DNA of 60,000 nt from contig NC_087063.1 of the NCBI RefSeq assembly GCF_963678635.1, positions 74,919,617-74,979,616 on the forward strand. Direction: 5' to 3'. This document shows, one piece after another, positions 11,601 through 23,583 of the stretch (position 1 is its first letter; every line of letters starts with the position of its first letter). This stretch comes from Symsagittifera roscoffensis. Taxonomy: Eukaryota > Xenacoelomorpha > Acoela > Convolutidae. The notes beneath the pieces were generated by a model. The model did no database searches. It was given only the letters and a program-made list of their open reading frames with translations, and had not been told where the DNA came from. Both the position numbers and the translations under genes were made by a program.

Positions 11601-14600
11601 AACTGCAGGCCGTGATTAATGGACACTACTGCAGAGCCAGGACTGCTAGGAGAGATCAATCAAAACAGGTTCAAGATCCAAACTCAACTGACGATCCCAG
11701 TGGTGCAAATGGTACGTCTTTTTTTAAATCTCAGACGCTTGCAAACAGGCTATAGTTATTAGTCTTATGGCGCACTCTCTACATTGTTTTTTTTTGTAAA
11801 AAGATTCCTTATTTCTTCATTTGATTATGTAGAGACCGAACTTGCAAACAATTTATTATGATTTTTTTTTTTTTCACTTCTTCGGGGCTGACCCTAATCT
11901 TGATAGTCTCAACCATTTCCGATGATTATTTTTGTACCTGATTTTGCGTGGAAAACAAAAAAAAAGAAAAAGAAACAGACAAAAAGTAAAACACACCCGA
12001 ATAAAAAGTTTCTCCCTAATTTTCAAATAATCTGAACAATAAAAATTGACTGAATTTAGTTTTAAAAAAGAGCAGTCAAAAGCATACGCGTTAACTACGT
12101 TTGCTCAAGTTTTCGATTAAATTGACAAGATTTGACAGACTCAGTCTTATACCAACATACAAAAACTGAAACACTTCATCATCGAATGACTCATATTTTT
12201 CATAGACTCCCGTCTGGTGCAGAGACAAATAACAGAAGATGACACCTGTCCCATCTGCCAGGAGGAGTTTCTCACCCACGGGGATACAAACAACACCAAC
12301 AACAACAACAACAACAACAAAAACAGCACTAAGAGTGAGTCATCTCCAGCTGGAGTGAATAATATGATGAACAGACATGAACCCGTGACCTATTGCAAGA
12401 TAGGCTGTGGTCAGAACATACACATCAAGTGCATGAAGTCATGGGCATCATACCAGGTCAGTTGAAGTGCTTTAAACTCGAGAAATTCAACCGCTATAAG
12501 AGTTTGTTGAAGTTCCCTTTTACTGAAACATGTTAAATACTGTGAAACATGTTAAAAGGTCAATTTTTAGAGGACTTCAATGAAACGTCTCAGAAAAATA
12601 ATAAAAAAGAACTTTTTAGTTAAGGCTCGTCAGTTAGAATTCCCAGGAAGCTTATTTTTTTCTAGTACAGAGGCACCTTCTTAGAGTTGTAAATGTGATC
12701 GGCGCGCTTTTTTTCACATAAAACTAAAGCGCATTCACCAAGGCGCATAAAACAACAAAGTAGATTTTTTATCAATGTTGAGTTTATTTGACGCACACAG
12801 CCTGAAGTGGCTATTGCTGCTCTTTCGTAGAAAAGGAATTTGATTAGTAGTAATTTAATTTTTGAGACTAACTCCAATTTTATCTGTCCTGATGTCATTT
12901 TTTTTACAACTGAGTAAACATGAAAATTACAAAATTCATAAATTGCATGAAGACAATTTTATGAGGAAGTTAAAAGAATAGCAATCTTCGTGTAATTCGA
13001 TAATTTTCAAAATTGAGTATCGTAAAAAAATATAACGATGGTACTACACCACCAGCCCTATTAAAACTTTATCTAACGACGTTCTCCCAGACTGAGTTCC
13101 TTTAGGATGATTATTTATAAATAATAATAATTTGAGAAATGTGGACCTATTTTGGAATTAAATTATGAATCTAATTAAGTTGCATCGTCTGACTATTTCA
13201 GAAGAGCAGTTCTGGGAGTGGCGACTGTCTCGAGTGTCCCCTCTGTCGGGCCCCCTTCGGCACTCTGAGGAGTCTGCTGGAGGAACTGCACAATGCACAG
13301 ACAGACCTAGGAGGAACCAGAGGAGCAGTCAGAAACACAACCACACATGTCAACATATCTTGTAGGAGTCTTTAATTTGAAGGCATTAATGATTTAGAAA
13401 AAACATTTTGTTTGAAAATTTTCAAAAATTACTTTGTTTTTGATAATTGGTAACGGAAAGTTTCAGCCCAGTAGAAATTATTTGGAGAAATTGGTAGATT
13501 TTTCGCAACTTCAGTTAGATAGTTTTTTGCTAATTTTTGAAAATCTTTTTTTTTCTTTTCAATCTTTTGCCGTCAAGCGTCGCAGATTGTAAGAGATTAC
13601 TTGAAAAATTCGTGCACAAAAACTGTGTCTTTGGCGTATCTTCTAACTTAATATCATTCTCTAATAGAATCGAGCTAATTGGAAGAGGTTTTTAAACCTA
13701 CTCAGAAAATGAGTTCTTTTTGTAATAATTAAAGAAACTATTTTGCAAATTTTTGAAGATTTATGCAAAACCACTCATGCTTCACTAACTTAAAATGAGC
13801 AGAACGAAATTCGATAAAGCAGAACAAAATTCGATGAACACGATTTTCAGCCACAATTACCTGTACAGCCGAAAGACACTCAATTCAAAATAAATTGAAC
13901 ATTATTAGCATTAGAAAAATTCGTAGTATTGCTGTAGATTATCTGTTCCTCGATCATTGGATTAAAAGCTGCTGAGAACAACAAGTACAAGTTTTCAACA
14001 TCATTGTTTTGTTTTCTGAAAATTTCTTTGTTGAAAAATGCAAATCTTTATCACTCACTTTTGCCTAGCAGGTCTTTAAGGAAAAATTTCTGAAGACGAT
14101 AAGCCTTGCTCTATAAATTTTTTCGGCGGTTTTGATTCAGACAGTAACTTAATAGGCCATTATGAAAGAACGCTAAGCACACAAGCAATGCACCCAATTA
14201 GAAGGAAATAAATTGAATCAGTTTTTTGCAGTAGTTAGTTCTATTTTCGTTCGATTTCGCAAAAAAAAGACTTTAGTTGTTTGTTTTGCTGGTTATTAAT
14301 TCAATATCTATAACGTTTGCTTGTCATTCACCCTCATTTCTCACAATTTTCGATTGTTTCCACAAATTTTGGGGAATCAAACATTGATTTTGTATTCAAA
14401 ATTTTATTTTATTTTGAATTGCTATTAGTTACAAGAAACTGGCTTTTATATGGGATTCGACGTTCCTGAAAGCAAGCTACAAAGTTTTTCAGAACTCTCG
14501 CAAGTTTATTTCAATTTGTCTGTGAATGCTCTTGACTTTATTATCAAGATTTTTATCTGCAACATTTTTATCTGCACAAATTATTTTTATTTTGTTTTAA

Positions 14601-17600
14601 TGTTCTAGGAAATGGGAACAATAAACTGAAATATATTGACCACGTTAACTGTCCGCGTTTCAAATTACGGAAAAAACTAAAACATGGGTTGTTTTTTTCT
14701 GGCTGATAGTAACTGCTTCAAACTTGGTAGGTACTATGGCTTAGTACCTCATCAAAAACTTTTGGGCTTCGATTCGGACTCCAGAAAAGTCCTCTCAGTG
14801 TCGAGAAAAGTTGGTCTGCATTGTTTCATTGTTTAATCTAAATTACACGTTTCAGACGAAGTTGCAAAAAATAATCAATCAGCATTGTAATTTTTCTACA
14901 GGTTAATTTTATTAATTAATGTTTTTTTCATTTTAAAAGATTCATACCTATTTCGCTTAAAAAAATCATTTCGGAAATTATCTTTGTAATTTTGAGTTTC
15001 CTGATTGATTTTGTCAAAATCAGAACATTATGTACCACATTATGTACCACCCAAACAGCGAAAATGACCTTGAAATTAATATTCTGAGCTTTTTAGTAAT
15101 ACAAGTTCAAGATTCAAAAGCCGATTTTTAAGCAAGTGGCCACCATGCTACTTTGATAGTATTTTTTGCAAGCAAATCGAACAATTCCTGTTGGATAAAA
15201 AAGGTATTATGAAAGTGAGTGAGATTTCATTTTTCCAAAAATTTTAGTTTCTCTGAAAAAAACCTAAATCTTCGATTTCCAAAAAAGATGTCACCAAAGA
15301 GAAGATCACCCACTCCTCTGTGTGCCAAAACAATCTTTCAGTCTCTTTTCACCTGACCCCACTTTCCACAGCCTTCGAAAAAGTCTGTGGGGTAAAATTT
15401 GAAACAATTTTTTTTTATCTGAGATTTTGGGCTCAAAAGATCGAAAGGGTTGTGGAAAATTTTTATGTATAGCAGCTGCGCTCAAAATTGTTCAAATTAA
15501 AAGTTATGGCTATCAAAAAACTCTGACCTTTTAGTTCAATCAAAAAAATTTGGTTGTGTGAAACTCACTTGCATAAGAAGTTACGCCCATTTTTTTCATT
15601 ACACATAATGTTCGGAAAAAACAAATTTTTGTTTTCTTGACTGTTTTTTGAATTTTTTTTCACTTTTTTCAAAAACAATTCTGCTATATCTGATATTAAA
15701 AATTGAATCCAAGCAATTATTTGCGGAATGCAAAAATTTTTCTTGCATAAGCGTCTGCGCCCTAGAATTTTTAAGAAAAAAATTATGGCCTTCCAATAAG
15801 TCAAACTTCCAGGTTTAACTTTTTTGAAACGTTTTTCACTTTTCTCGAGAACTGCTCTACCAATTCTCATAATAATAGTCCAATCGAAATTTAAGGTTAT
15901 GGGATTATTCTCTGCTTAACCCGCTCTGTACTATTTTTGTAGCAAAAGATTATGGCCGTTGAAAAAAACCAATTTTGTTCTTTTTTGTGACCGTGTTTGG
16001 AATTTTTTTTAGTTATCTCAAAAATTTCCCCAATAAATCTAAAATCAAGCTCATAATCAAAGTGACAGCTGGTTGAGGTTTTTCCCTGCAGACGCAGATA
16101 CGCCCGAATTGACCATTGCCATTTGAGACTTCACCATTTTTCGAATCTTTTAACGTGTTCGGAAGATTTTCCATTTTTCTAGAAAATTACTCTGCCCTAT
16201 TGATATTAAATTCAGATTAAAAGAATGGTTCGTAGGCATGCCATATACATAAGCGGCTAATATATTACGCATTCAACCCCTCACCAGTAAAAAATATTCT
16301 AAAAATATGATACAGGTACCTCCAGCTTCAACTGGCCCCCGGTTGCTTTTTGGGTAGAACAGAATGTACTGATGTCGAGGTTTGCCTCAAGTTCTCAGAT
16401 AGCCTTAGTGCCATGAAAAACCTTTTTTTATATGATTGATGAATTATATTTTCACACACTTTTAGGTAGGAACTGTGGCGTGACTCCAATAGAGGGCAAA
16501 TGCTACAAGTGCAGAATATGTTCCTCTGACTTTCACTTGTGTGGCAACTGCTTCGCCTCCAATGTACACACCCATCATCACTTTGAAATGAGACACAAGG
16601 TCAACGAAAGGTCAGAACCACCAGAAGAAGGATTAGTATGCCATTGAAAACTTTTCATTTCTGGGAGCCATTTTTGTTTGAGCTTATGAAAAGTAAAGTC
16701 GAACCCCTCGAACCTGGTTCTCTTTTTTGTTCAGTTTGAGTCTATAGGTCTATAGTTTAGGTCAAAGCTAAAGATGGGGGGTCCAAATTGTCTTTTTAAA
16801 TCTCTGAGCGCCTTGAAACTTACTAATCTGATGATTTAAGTACAAGATACAACTTTTTGAGCTGTTTTTATTGGTTCGTTCTAAAGTGGGGTCTTACATT
16901 TCCGCTTACTTTTAGGATAAAACGTAGGTGATTTTTTGAAAAGGAATAAGATATTTGTTTAATCTAGATGGCATCCAGTGGACCGTGGTTTTCTGCTAAA
17001 TGGGATTTCGGCCGGAGTATCATCTACTGTCACTCAACTCCTAGTTGATTCTGGACTGCAAAACAGAGAACTATCAGAGAATGATTACGATCTCCTGTTG
17101 CAGTTGGACGAACCGGCGAGACAGCCAAACGCGAACCAATATGGTAAGAAAAAATTTAGCACTTTTCTCAATATAGAAAACAAAAAGCAGAACAAAAACT
17201 CAGCCAAAAACCATTGCGTTTTAAAAATCAATTTCACGACTCCTACGTTTTTCTGGCAGAAATATATTTTTTCTTGACACTCATCTAAAATGATAACTCC
17301 AAAATGTCTTTGCAGAGTTGTACTATTATTTGTTTCACGTTTGTTTTATGCGTTATAGAAGGTTCCACCCTGTCGGAACATACGATTTCTCTGCTGCCTT
17401 CGATGACCATCAGAAAACAACACGTACACCTGCTTAAGCCAGGAATGCAGTGCAATCTATGTCTACAAGGTGAAATTTTGAAAAGAGTTTTTAATATCCC
17501 ACACAGGGGCAGATGTAGGTTTTTCTCGAGGGGAAGGGCGGATTTTAAAAAAAAATCTGAAAATTTTGTCGACATTTTTTTAGGTCGAACAAATTGATTT

Positions 17601-19337
17601 TCGGAGCTCTCCCAAATCACTAAAAAAACCTTATTTAGGAAAAGAAAAAAGGAAAAAAAACAAATTAAAGAAAAAAAGGCGGTTTTTGTTTTTTGGCACT
17701 TTTTTGACCAAAAAATCGCGTTTTCTCGGCGGACTCAAAATTAGTATAAGTTGGCTCCAAAGGCGCCTAGAAAAATTTTAGGGTGAGCAAGCCAATTAAC
17801 TAAAACTAAAAAGTCCATTTCCTCCAAAACCTAATTTACGTATACGTTTTTAGCAGCCGAACCAAAAAAAATCGATCTAATCTATTTTAAATTTTTTTTG
17901 CAATTGTAGGAAAAAAAGTAGTTTGATCTTTCGAGAGCGAATTGCATATTTGTTTAGTATATCGAATCGGCCAAGCGATACGCCGTCTTCCATGCCGACA
18001 TAAATTCCACCAATCATGCATCGATGGCCACCTTCTGCACCAATCAGATCGCTGTCCACTTTGTGCTGAGCCAATAAGAGTCGAACAGTCCGATAATCAG
18101 TCAAACTTGTCCCAATTGACCACTAAGACTGCCAATAAGCAGACAATTAGAAGTAAAATAGTACAAACGGCGCCGACTGGATCCCGCATCAAAGGTAAAC
18201 ACTTCTCCGGCAGGAAAAAAAAGAATGAACGTGCGCATTTTTCTGAGTCGATCCAATTTCGGCAAGATTTTTTCAAATTTGAAAAAATTCAAGTCTCCAT
18301 GATTAACAAGAGTGACTTGCCGCTGTTCAAGTAACAGGGCGCATAAATTTCCCACTGTAGCAATAATTGGTTATCAATTCTGTAAATAAATCACTTTTGG
18401 TTATGACCACATTCCGAGAGTGGGTGGTCGAAACTTTTAATTTGGACGTGAATTTCTTTTTTCTCAACGTGAACTGAAAAACTGAAGATATTGGTTTAGT
18501 TGAGAGGTACGGTGGGAACGATGATCGGCTAGATGAGGTGCTCACGATATTCGGCCAGAGTGACGCAGCCTCAGTTGCTCCACTGCAACGAAATCCGGAG
18601 CGACGGGTGAAATATCCGGCTAGAAATAACAGGTAAATGAAAAAACCAGAGTATATAAATTTTGAAACTGAGTTGATAACGAAAAATAGAAAATTTTTGG
18701 CAAATTTGAAACTTCTGGCAAATTAGAAAATTGAATATTTTCACAAAAATTCTGGTCGCTAACTTCGCTTATTTGTTTTGATTTTAGAGGTCTGCCTGAA
18801 ATGGCATCCCAACTTGCTGCTCAGCCCCAATTCGAAACATCATTCACTGTTTCGGCTGTAAACTCGGCATCAGCTACCAACTCACGAGAAAAAACAAGTG
18901 TCTCAGTAAGCCGACATACAACTAAACCGACAACGTCGAAACCGCCTAAAGGAAAACTAGCTCAGTTATCAAATACAACCCACGACTCGACAAACTTATC
19001 GGATTTTGCGTTGGGACCCTCGTCCGGGAAACTTTTAGGTCAAAAAGATTCAAATGATTCTGCGGAAAATTCGATCTCAAGGGGTAGAAAATCGAATCCT
19101 GAAAGTAGTGGGAAAAATCAACAAATGTTATCACGGAATGGTTCTTTTCGAAATGGGCTACGTAGCAAAAATGAACTCTCTAACCAATTAAGAAAGAGAT
19201 CAAACTCGTTGGACAGAATCAGATCTAATCATGAATCGATTCGACCGACTGTTTTAAACCGGAACTTAATTACTTCAGATGCAGATTCTGAATTTGGAAT
19301 TGACGATGTTTCTCAACTGAATAAAATTCTATTTTGA
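8602..19337 (+). CDS. ZSWIM2: ZSWIM2-like E3 ubiquitin-protein ligase (11 exons)
   Basis: My exon model: 8602-8701, 10957-11110, 11560-11711, 12206-12456, 13202-13361, 16466-16610, 16968-17143, 17359-17469, 17958-18194, 18500-18632, 18788-19337. All junctions are GT-AG, phases match, and the total is 2169 nt (722 aa). Domains in order: N-terminal SWHQDQAL motif (residues 16-23); SWIM zinc finger C59-x-C61...C70-x-H72; first RING, CPIC at 150-153 through CPLC at 231-234, split by intron 4; ZZ zinc finger from about C273; RING-H2 from C411 with a C-x-H-x2-H-x2-C centre; Ser/Thr/Asn-rich tail from about 540. The order SWIM-RING-ZZ-RING is diagnostic of ZSWIM2, a testis-associated ubiquitin ligase in vertebrates (633 aa in human, from memory). 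The start is the ATG at 8602, because exon 1 ends in the phase exon 2 needs. A possible poly(A) signal is AATAAA at 19715. Oddities: an Asn run inside RING1, and duplicated copies of exons 2-4 upstream. Confidence 0.9.
8715..8945. repeat. CACATTTCGCCCC-motif foldback repeat in intron 1
   Basis: Starting 14 bp after exon 1, the motif CACATTTCGCCCC (with CACGTTTCGCCCC variants) occurs about six times forward and twice as reverse complement at the right end (AGGGGCGAAATGTGTG). A related inverted copy lies at about 35630-35850. Confidence 0.75.
9155..9545. repeat. Degenerate tandem repeats in ZSWIM2 intron 1
   Basis: Blocks combining a C-rich tract (CCCCCCACCTGCAAA-like), an AAAATTG...CATGCAGACTAATT-like segment and an AACCTTGTAAAAC-like segment recur with period about 140-170 bp. 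Related pieces also occur near 7600-7660 and 9860-9930. Confidence 0.5.
12805..12897 (+). repeat. Stub of third tandem copy (native intron 4)
   Basis: These 93 nt match window positions 1-93 and 5752-5844 with a few changes. They then diverge into sequence that is single-copy in the window, which marks the right end of the duplicated segment inside intron 4. Confidence 0.85.
13362..16465. other. ZSWIM2 intron 5
   Basis: The 3.1-kb intron lies between the RING1 end and the ZZ exon. No exon-like coding segment was recognised. The part from about 15390 to 16200 has degenerate repeats carrying AAATTATGGCC-type and CTGCGCCC-type motifs, several per kilobase. Confidence 0.5.
17504..17840 (-). mobile_element. 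hAT-like MITE copy in ZSWIM2 intron 8
   Basis: It begins CAGGGGCAGATGTAGG and then follows the reverse complement of the 7674 element: the GGAGCTC region, the GGTCG block, and the GGCGCC palindrome near 17760. The far end is degenerate and no clean second TIR is visible, so the right boundary is approximate. Confidence 0.65.
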
Positions 19338-22260
19338 CATTTTTTTGAAGAATGTTGGCTGTTGCTTCCAAAATGACCAATAGCAGATCTTACAGATGTA
19401 TTTATGTCCATAATTTAAAAATAGTAACCGGATGCTGTGCAAGAATCACAGAAAGAACGAGACAACAAACATTTAAAAAATCTAAAAAACAAATTTCGAA
19501 CAAAACGAAAATTTAGAACAATCGAATATTAGGCAAAGTAGACTACACTTGTCTTGAAATTAATAACAAAAACAAAACAAATTACGATTTTTTTTTACTT
19601 CATATATTTTTAACAGATTAGTTTTAGATTTTTTACAAAGAAGATTTGCGCGAAGTGATATACGAAACTTCAAATGCTAGTTTTTCTGGATTAAAACTAA
19701 ATTTTTTAGATTAAAATAAAAGGGCTGTATCATTAAATTACCTTATCAGTAAATCGAATTATGAAACAATTACATAACTGATTGACGTATTATTTTCATA
19801 TTAAATACGAACTGGCATAAAAAACGGTTCAACGAATTAAATGGAAATATTTTTAACCATTATTGACTGCAATATATCAATCTTTCGCTCAAGAAATTAA
19901 TTTAAATCTATGTTGCGCATACCTCTTAGCAAATTTAATGGTCAACCAATCGTAACCTTTGTTAGTTTGAAAACGTTCGCTCTTTGAAAAATACATTTTC
20001 GGTTTACTGAACAACTTTTTCTTAATTTTCGATTTGCTGACCAGAAAATTTCAACTTCCGTTTACTGATCTAGTCTGCCCGTTTGCAAGTTGCTGATACA
20101 TCGGTTTACTGACCGAGCACAAAACAAAAGATTGCTTTGTTATCACATCTACTAGCTCATTTCATTTGTTCGATATGACTAAAACCAAAAATTTCGAACC
20201 GCAGTTTCTCTGCTCTGAGAATTTTCAAAAGAACTTTTTCTCTACACTAAAAAAATTATTATTTGTTTATGGAATCACGGCTCAAAAAACTCTAACTCGA
20301 GATATCACTCAAGCTATTTTGACAGTTTTTTTTAAATTTTGTATTTTTGAAATAGTTTTCTCAAGTCAGTGCCATGGGATCATTCTTTAGTAATAGGAGA
20401 GCAACCGGCTACAAATTTTGAGCTGATTACTTAGCAAAATATGGAAAAATTATGTGCTACGTATGTTTTGTTCTGAATTTTGACTACTTCAAAGAAAGCT
20501 CGAAGACGCTCAAGCCGGGTATCATATCAAAACGCTATTGGTCGTGAATCGAATTCCTTAAACAATTTCAAAACATTGCCACTAAAAAATAAATTATGAT
20601 AAATTATAATAAAATGTGATTTTTTTTAGTTCATCAGAGTAAATGACACCATTTTTATAAATAATTCGATGAGAGACTAAAGTCTCAATTTTATTCTATT
20701 TGAAGCGATAGCTAAAGAAAGTTTGAAAACGTTCTCGCTTTTAGTTTTTCATTTTAATTTACTCTTTCTTCCTGAAAAAAAACAAAATAAGGAAAAAAAA
20801 AGAAAAAACGGAGAGCTTGCAAAAAGCTTTCCTGTTTTAGTCTAAATTAGGTGTATTACTACAGTTTTTTTAAGATGAAATCAGAACAAAATCCAAGGAG
20901 GTAAAAATAAGCTATTAGTTTTCATAATTGGAGTAAGGGTGCTGGCAGAGATTTGGATAGCTGCTGACATATGTGATCTTACTCAAAAGAAATCAAAGAA
21001 ACGGGTTGTTGATGAGCAAATTAATAAATGACTCCCTTAAATGTTTTTTTTATTATCTCACAAAAGAGTAAAAACTGCTAAAAGTAGTCTTTCAAGGCTG
21101 CGTAATAATTTAAAACGCAAATCGTTTGAAATTAATTTTTTTTTGTAATTTATGGACAAGTTGGTTTCAATTGAATTATACTGCTAATTTGAATCAATGA
21201 AAGTTTCCTCAGTAGCGAAATAAACCTTGCTTTAATTTGGTGCTTGGGTAATCAACTGATTTTTTTTAATTTTTGAAACCATCATACGGTTGAGAAATGT
21301 TTCTAAAAAACTGTAAAAAGCTTATTGTTTTTTTGAATTCGAATTTTTTCTTTTTTTTTGTTCTTACCAAAAACAAACTTTCAAACCTTGGGTGATAGCT
21401 GAGGCACTCAGAATTTCGCTTTGAAACCAGCAGTTTATTAAAATGTTTACCATGAATTTGGGCTAAAGTAGATTTTTTTATAACCTTTTGCAGCTACAGC
21501 AGATTGGAAAGTTGAAACATGACAGTTTTGGTAGGAGTTAACATTACAAAAGTAGAAAAACTGCCGACAAAAGCGTTTTTTTTTCTTCTAATGTACATTG
21601 ATTTGGGCTTGTATTATTGACAACATGAAATAAAGCCAAAAGCAATTACTTGCGATAAACATACGGTATACCAGTTTTCTCTCGCTTAACCTTTTCTTAC
21701 TTACTATGAAGAAGAAAAAATATCTTTTTTCGGGTAAAACATTGTGCTTCTTTTATTTTGAAAAATTCAGAACAACTATAATCAGAGCTTTAAACTATTG
21801 TTACAACAATGATCTGCGCCCATTCCGCATCTGCGCCCAACAACTCGCTACAAAGACAACTCGCAATCATAGAGAAATTGCAAAAAAAAAGTTAACTGGC
21901 AATACTCACGGCCGCAGTCGCGCCAACGTGCTGTGAGCTCGCCAGCATAGGGCAGGTCAACCGGCGACCTTAAACCAAAACTCTTGAGCTTAAATTAATT
22001 TTCCGGCAATGCGCCTTGTTACAAAATTTGAACTTTTCAATCTTTACAGCAGATCTACATATAGCTACCAGCTGACCTATTAAGAAGCTCAGTTCAACGC
22101 CTTTTTTACCAGACAATTACCCCAACAATTCTACTACATTTGAACGTTGACTATTGCTGCAATTTGTTTCAAATTTTCCACGTTAACATTCTTTTGATCT
22201 GAAAGTTTTGCCCTAATTGCATAAAGCAACTATTTGTGTCACATCCTGCAGCTGATACCT
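19338..22260. other. Intergenic, AT-rich
   Basis: The start holds the ZSWIM2 3' UTR, with AATAAA at 19715. Beyond it I see no supported gene. One GC-richer patch at 21810-21970 stands out from the background but has no recognisable product. Confidence 0.5.
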
Positions 22261-22850
22261 CGCAAAATATTTTCATAAACTTTTGAAGTACATTTTGAGA
22301 CCCGTTCGGAGTTTCGTTTACTTTTGTCGCTTCGCGCTTTTTATCTTTTGTACTGAATATAATTTTATAATAGTCATAAATCATATTCCATAACTAACTT
22401 TTACAAAACACACCGTTTTTAGAAAGATTTGATTAAGTTGATCTCAAAAATGAACCGTTTTACAAATGTTTAGGATTTTGTAAGACCTAGAAAATAAAAG
22501 TAACAAAACTGCTCTTTTCTGCATTGAGATTTTCTGCAATAAACATCCCCCCACACGCAAAATATTTTCATAAACTTTTGAAGTACATTTTGAGACCCGT
22601 TCGGAGTTTCGTTTACTTTTGTCGCTTCGCGCTTTTTATCTTTTGTACTGAATATAATTTTATAATAGTCATAAATCATATTCCATAACTAACTTTTACA
22701 AAACACACCGTTTTTAGAAAGATTTGTTTAAGTTGATCTCAAAAATGAACCGTTTTACAAATGTTTAGGATTTTGTAAGACCTAGAAAATAAAAGTAACA
22801 AAACTGCTCTTTTCTGCATTGAGATTTTCTGCAATAAACATCCCCCCACA
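22261..22850 (+). repeat. Recent 295-bp tandem duplication
   Basis: The copy at 22261-22555 is followed directly by its near-perfect duplicate at 22556-22850. I could find one difference (GATTTGATT versus GATTTGTTT). Both copies are non-coding. Confidence 0.95.
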
Positions 22851-23230
22851 CGCCATATTAAATACAAAGTGATAAATTTCGCTTCTATTTACAAATCAAT
22901 TGTAGCATATAAGCTTCCTTGAACCAATTTGGAACCATTTCTAAAAAGGATTAAGACTCCGCTTACGCGTTAATAGTGCGAAATATATCGCGCGTTACGG
23001 ACAAAATGGCAATATTTAAACCCCATAACTTTACGAAAAACGATCACAGGTGAAAAAATTTTCCAAACAAGCTTAGGACAACAATACTTTTTGAATGACA
23101 TAAGAAAATCCGTCAAAAAAGGCTAATTAAAAAGTCGAAATTTGTCCGAAGAAAAAAACCCACCCCGCGCACAAATATTCCGTTACTTTCGTTACGAAAG
23201 TCGGAACAATTATAGGTAGGATCAATATTG
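22851..23230. repeat. Dispersed repeat, copy 1
   Basis: The segments GCCATATTAAATACAAAGTG, CAATACTTTTTGAATGA and CGTTACGAAAGTCGGAACAA recur in the same order at 26700-26935 with divergence and a shorter middle. The element type is unknown. Confidence 0.7.
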
Positions 23231-23583
23231 GACTAAGTAGTTGCACGAGCCTATTCGATCGAAAATAGATAGTGCGACAAAAAGACGGTGTATTGTATCT
23301 AGAATTACTCCAAATAGGACCCATCTCAAAATGTACTAAATTCGTTCAGAAGGAAAGATATCAAAGCCTTCATCGTTTGAAGTGTAACCGATATTAAAGA
23401 TAGCTTAAGCTTACTCTCTTTTCACAGCGGTTTATAGATCTTTGATAATTTACGAATATCGGTTAACATATAAATCAAGTTGCATTATTGATTAAACATA
23501 AAATTTACCAACGTGCACGTTTAACAGGTAAATCAGATTCAATTTTTCACTTAGCTCTTAATAACATTGAATAACACACAAAA

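Larger units (their letters stand above)
5752..12804 (+). repeat. Tandem unit B of ZSWIM2 5' array
   Basis: This 7053-bp unit holds the complete set of exons 1-4 plus upstream flank. Its first 93 nt are intron-4-like and then switch at 5844/5845 to upstream sequence, which marks the duplication junction. Internally it differs from unit A by a 53-bp loss inside the MITE near 7863 and by carrying exon 1 at 8602. Confidence 0.9.

Noticed and set aside
21820-21960. GC-richer patch that could be a minus-strand first exon (short ATG frame before a GTGAGT donor)
   Set aside because: Only about a dozen codons, with no partner exon or family match.
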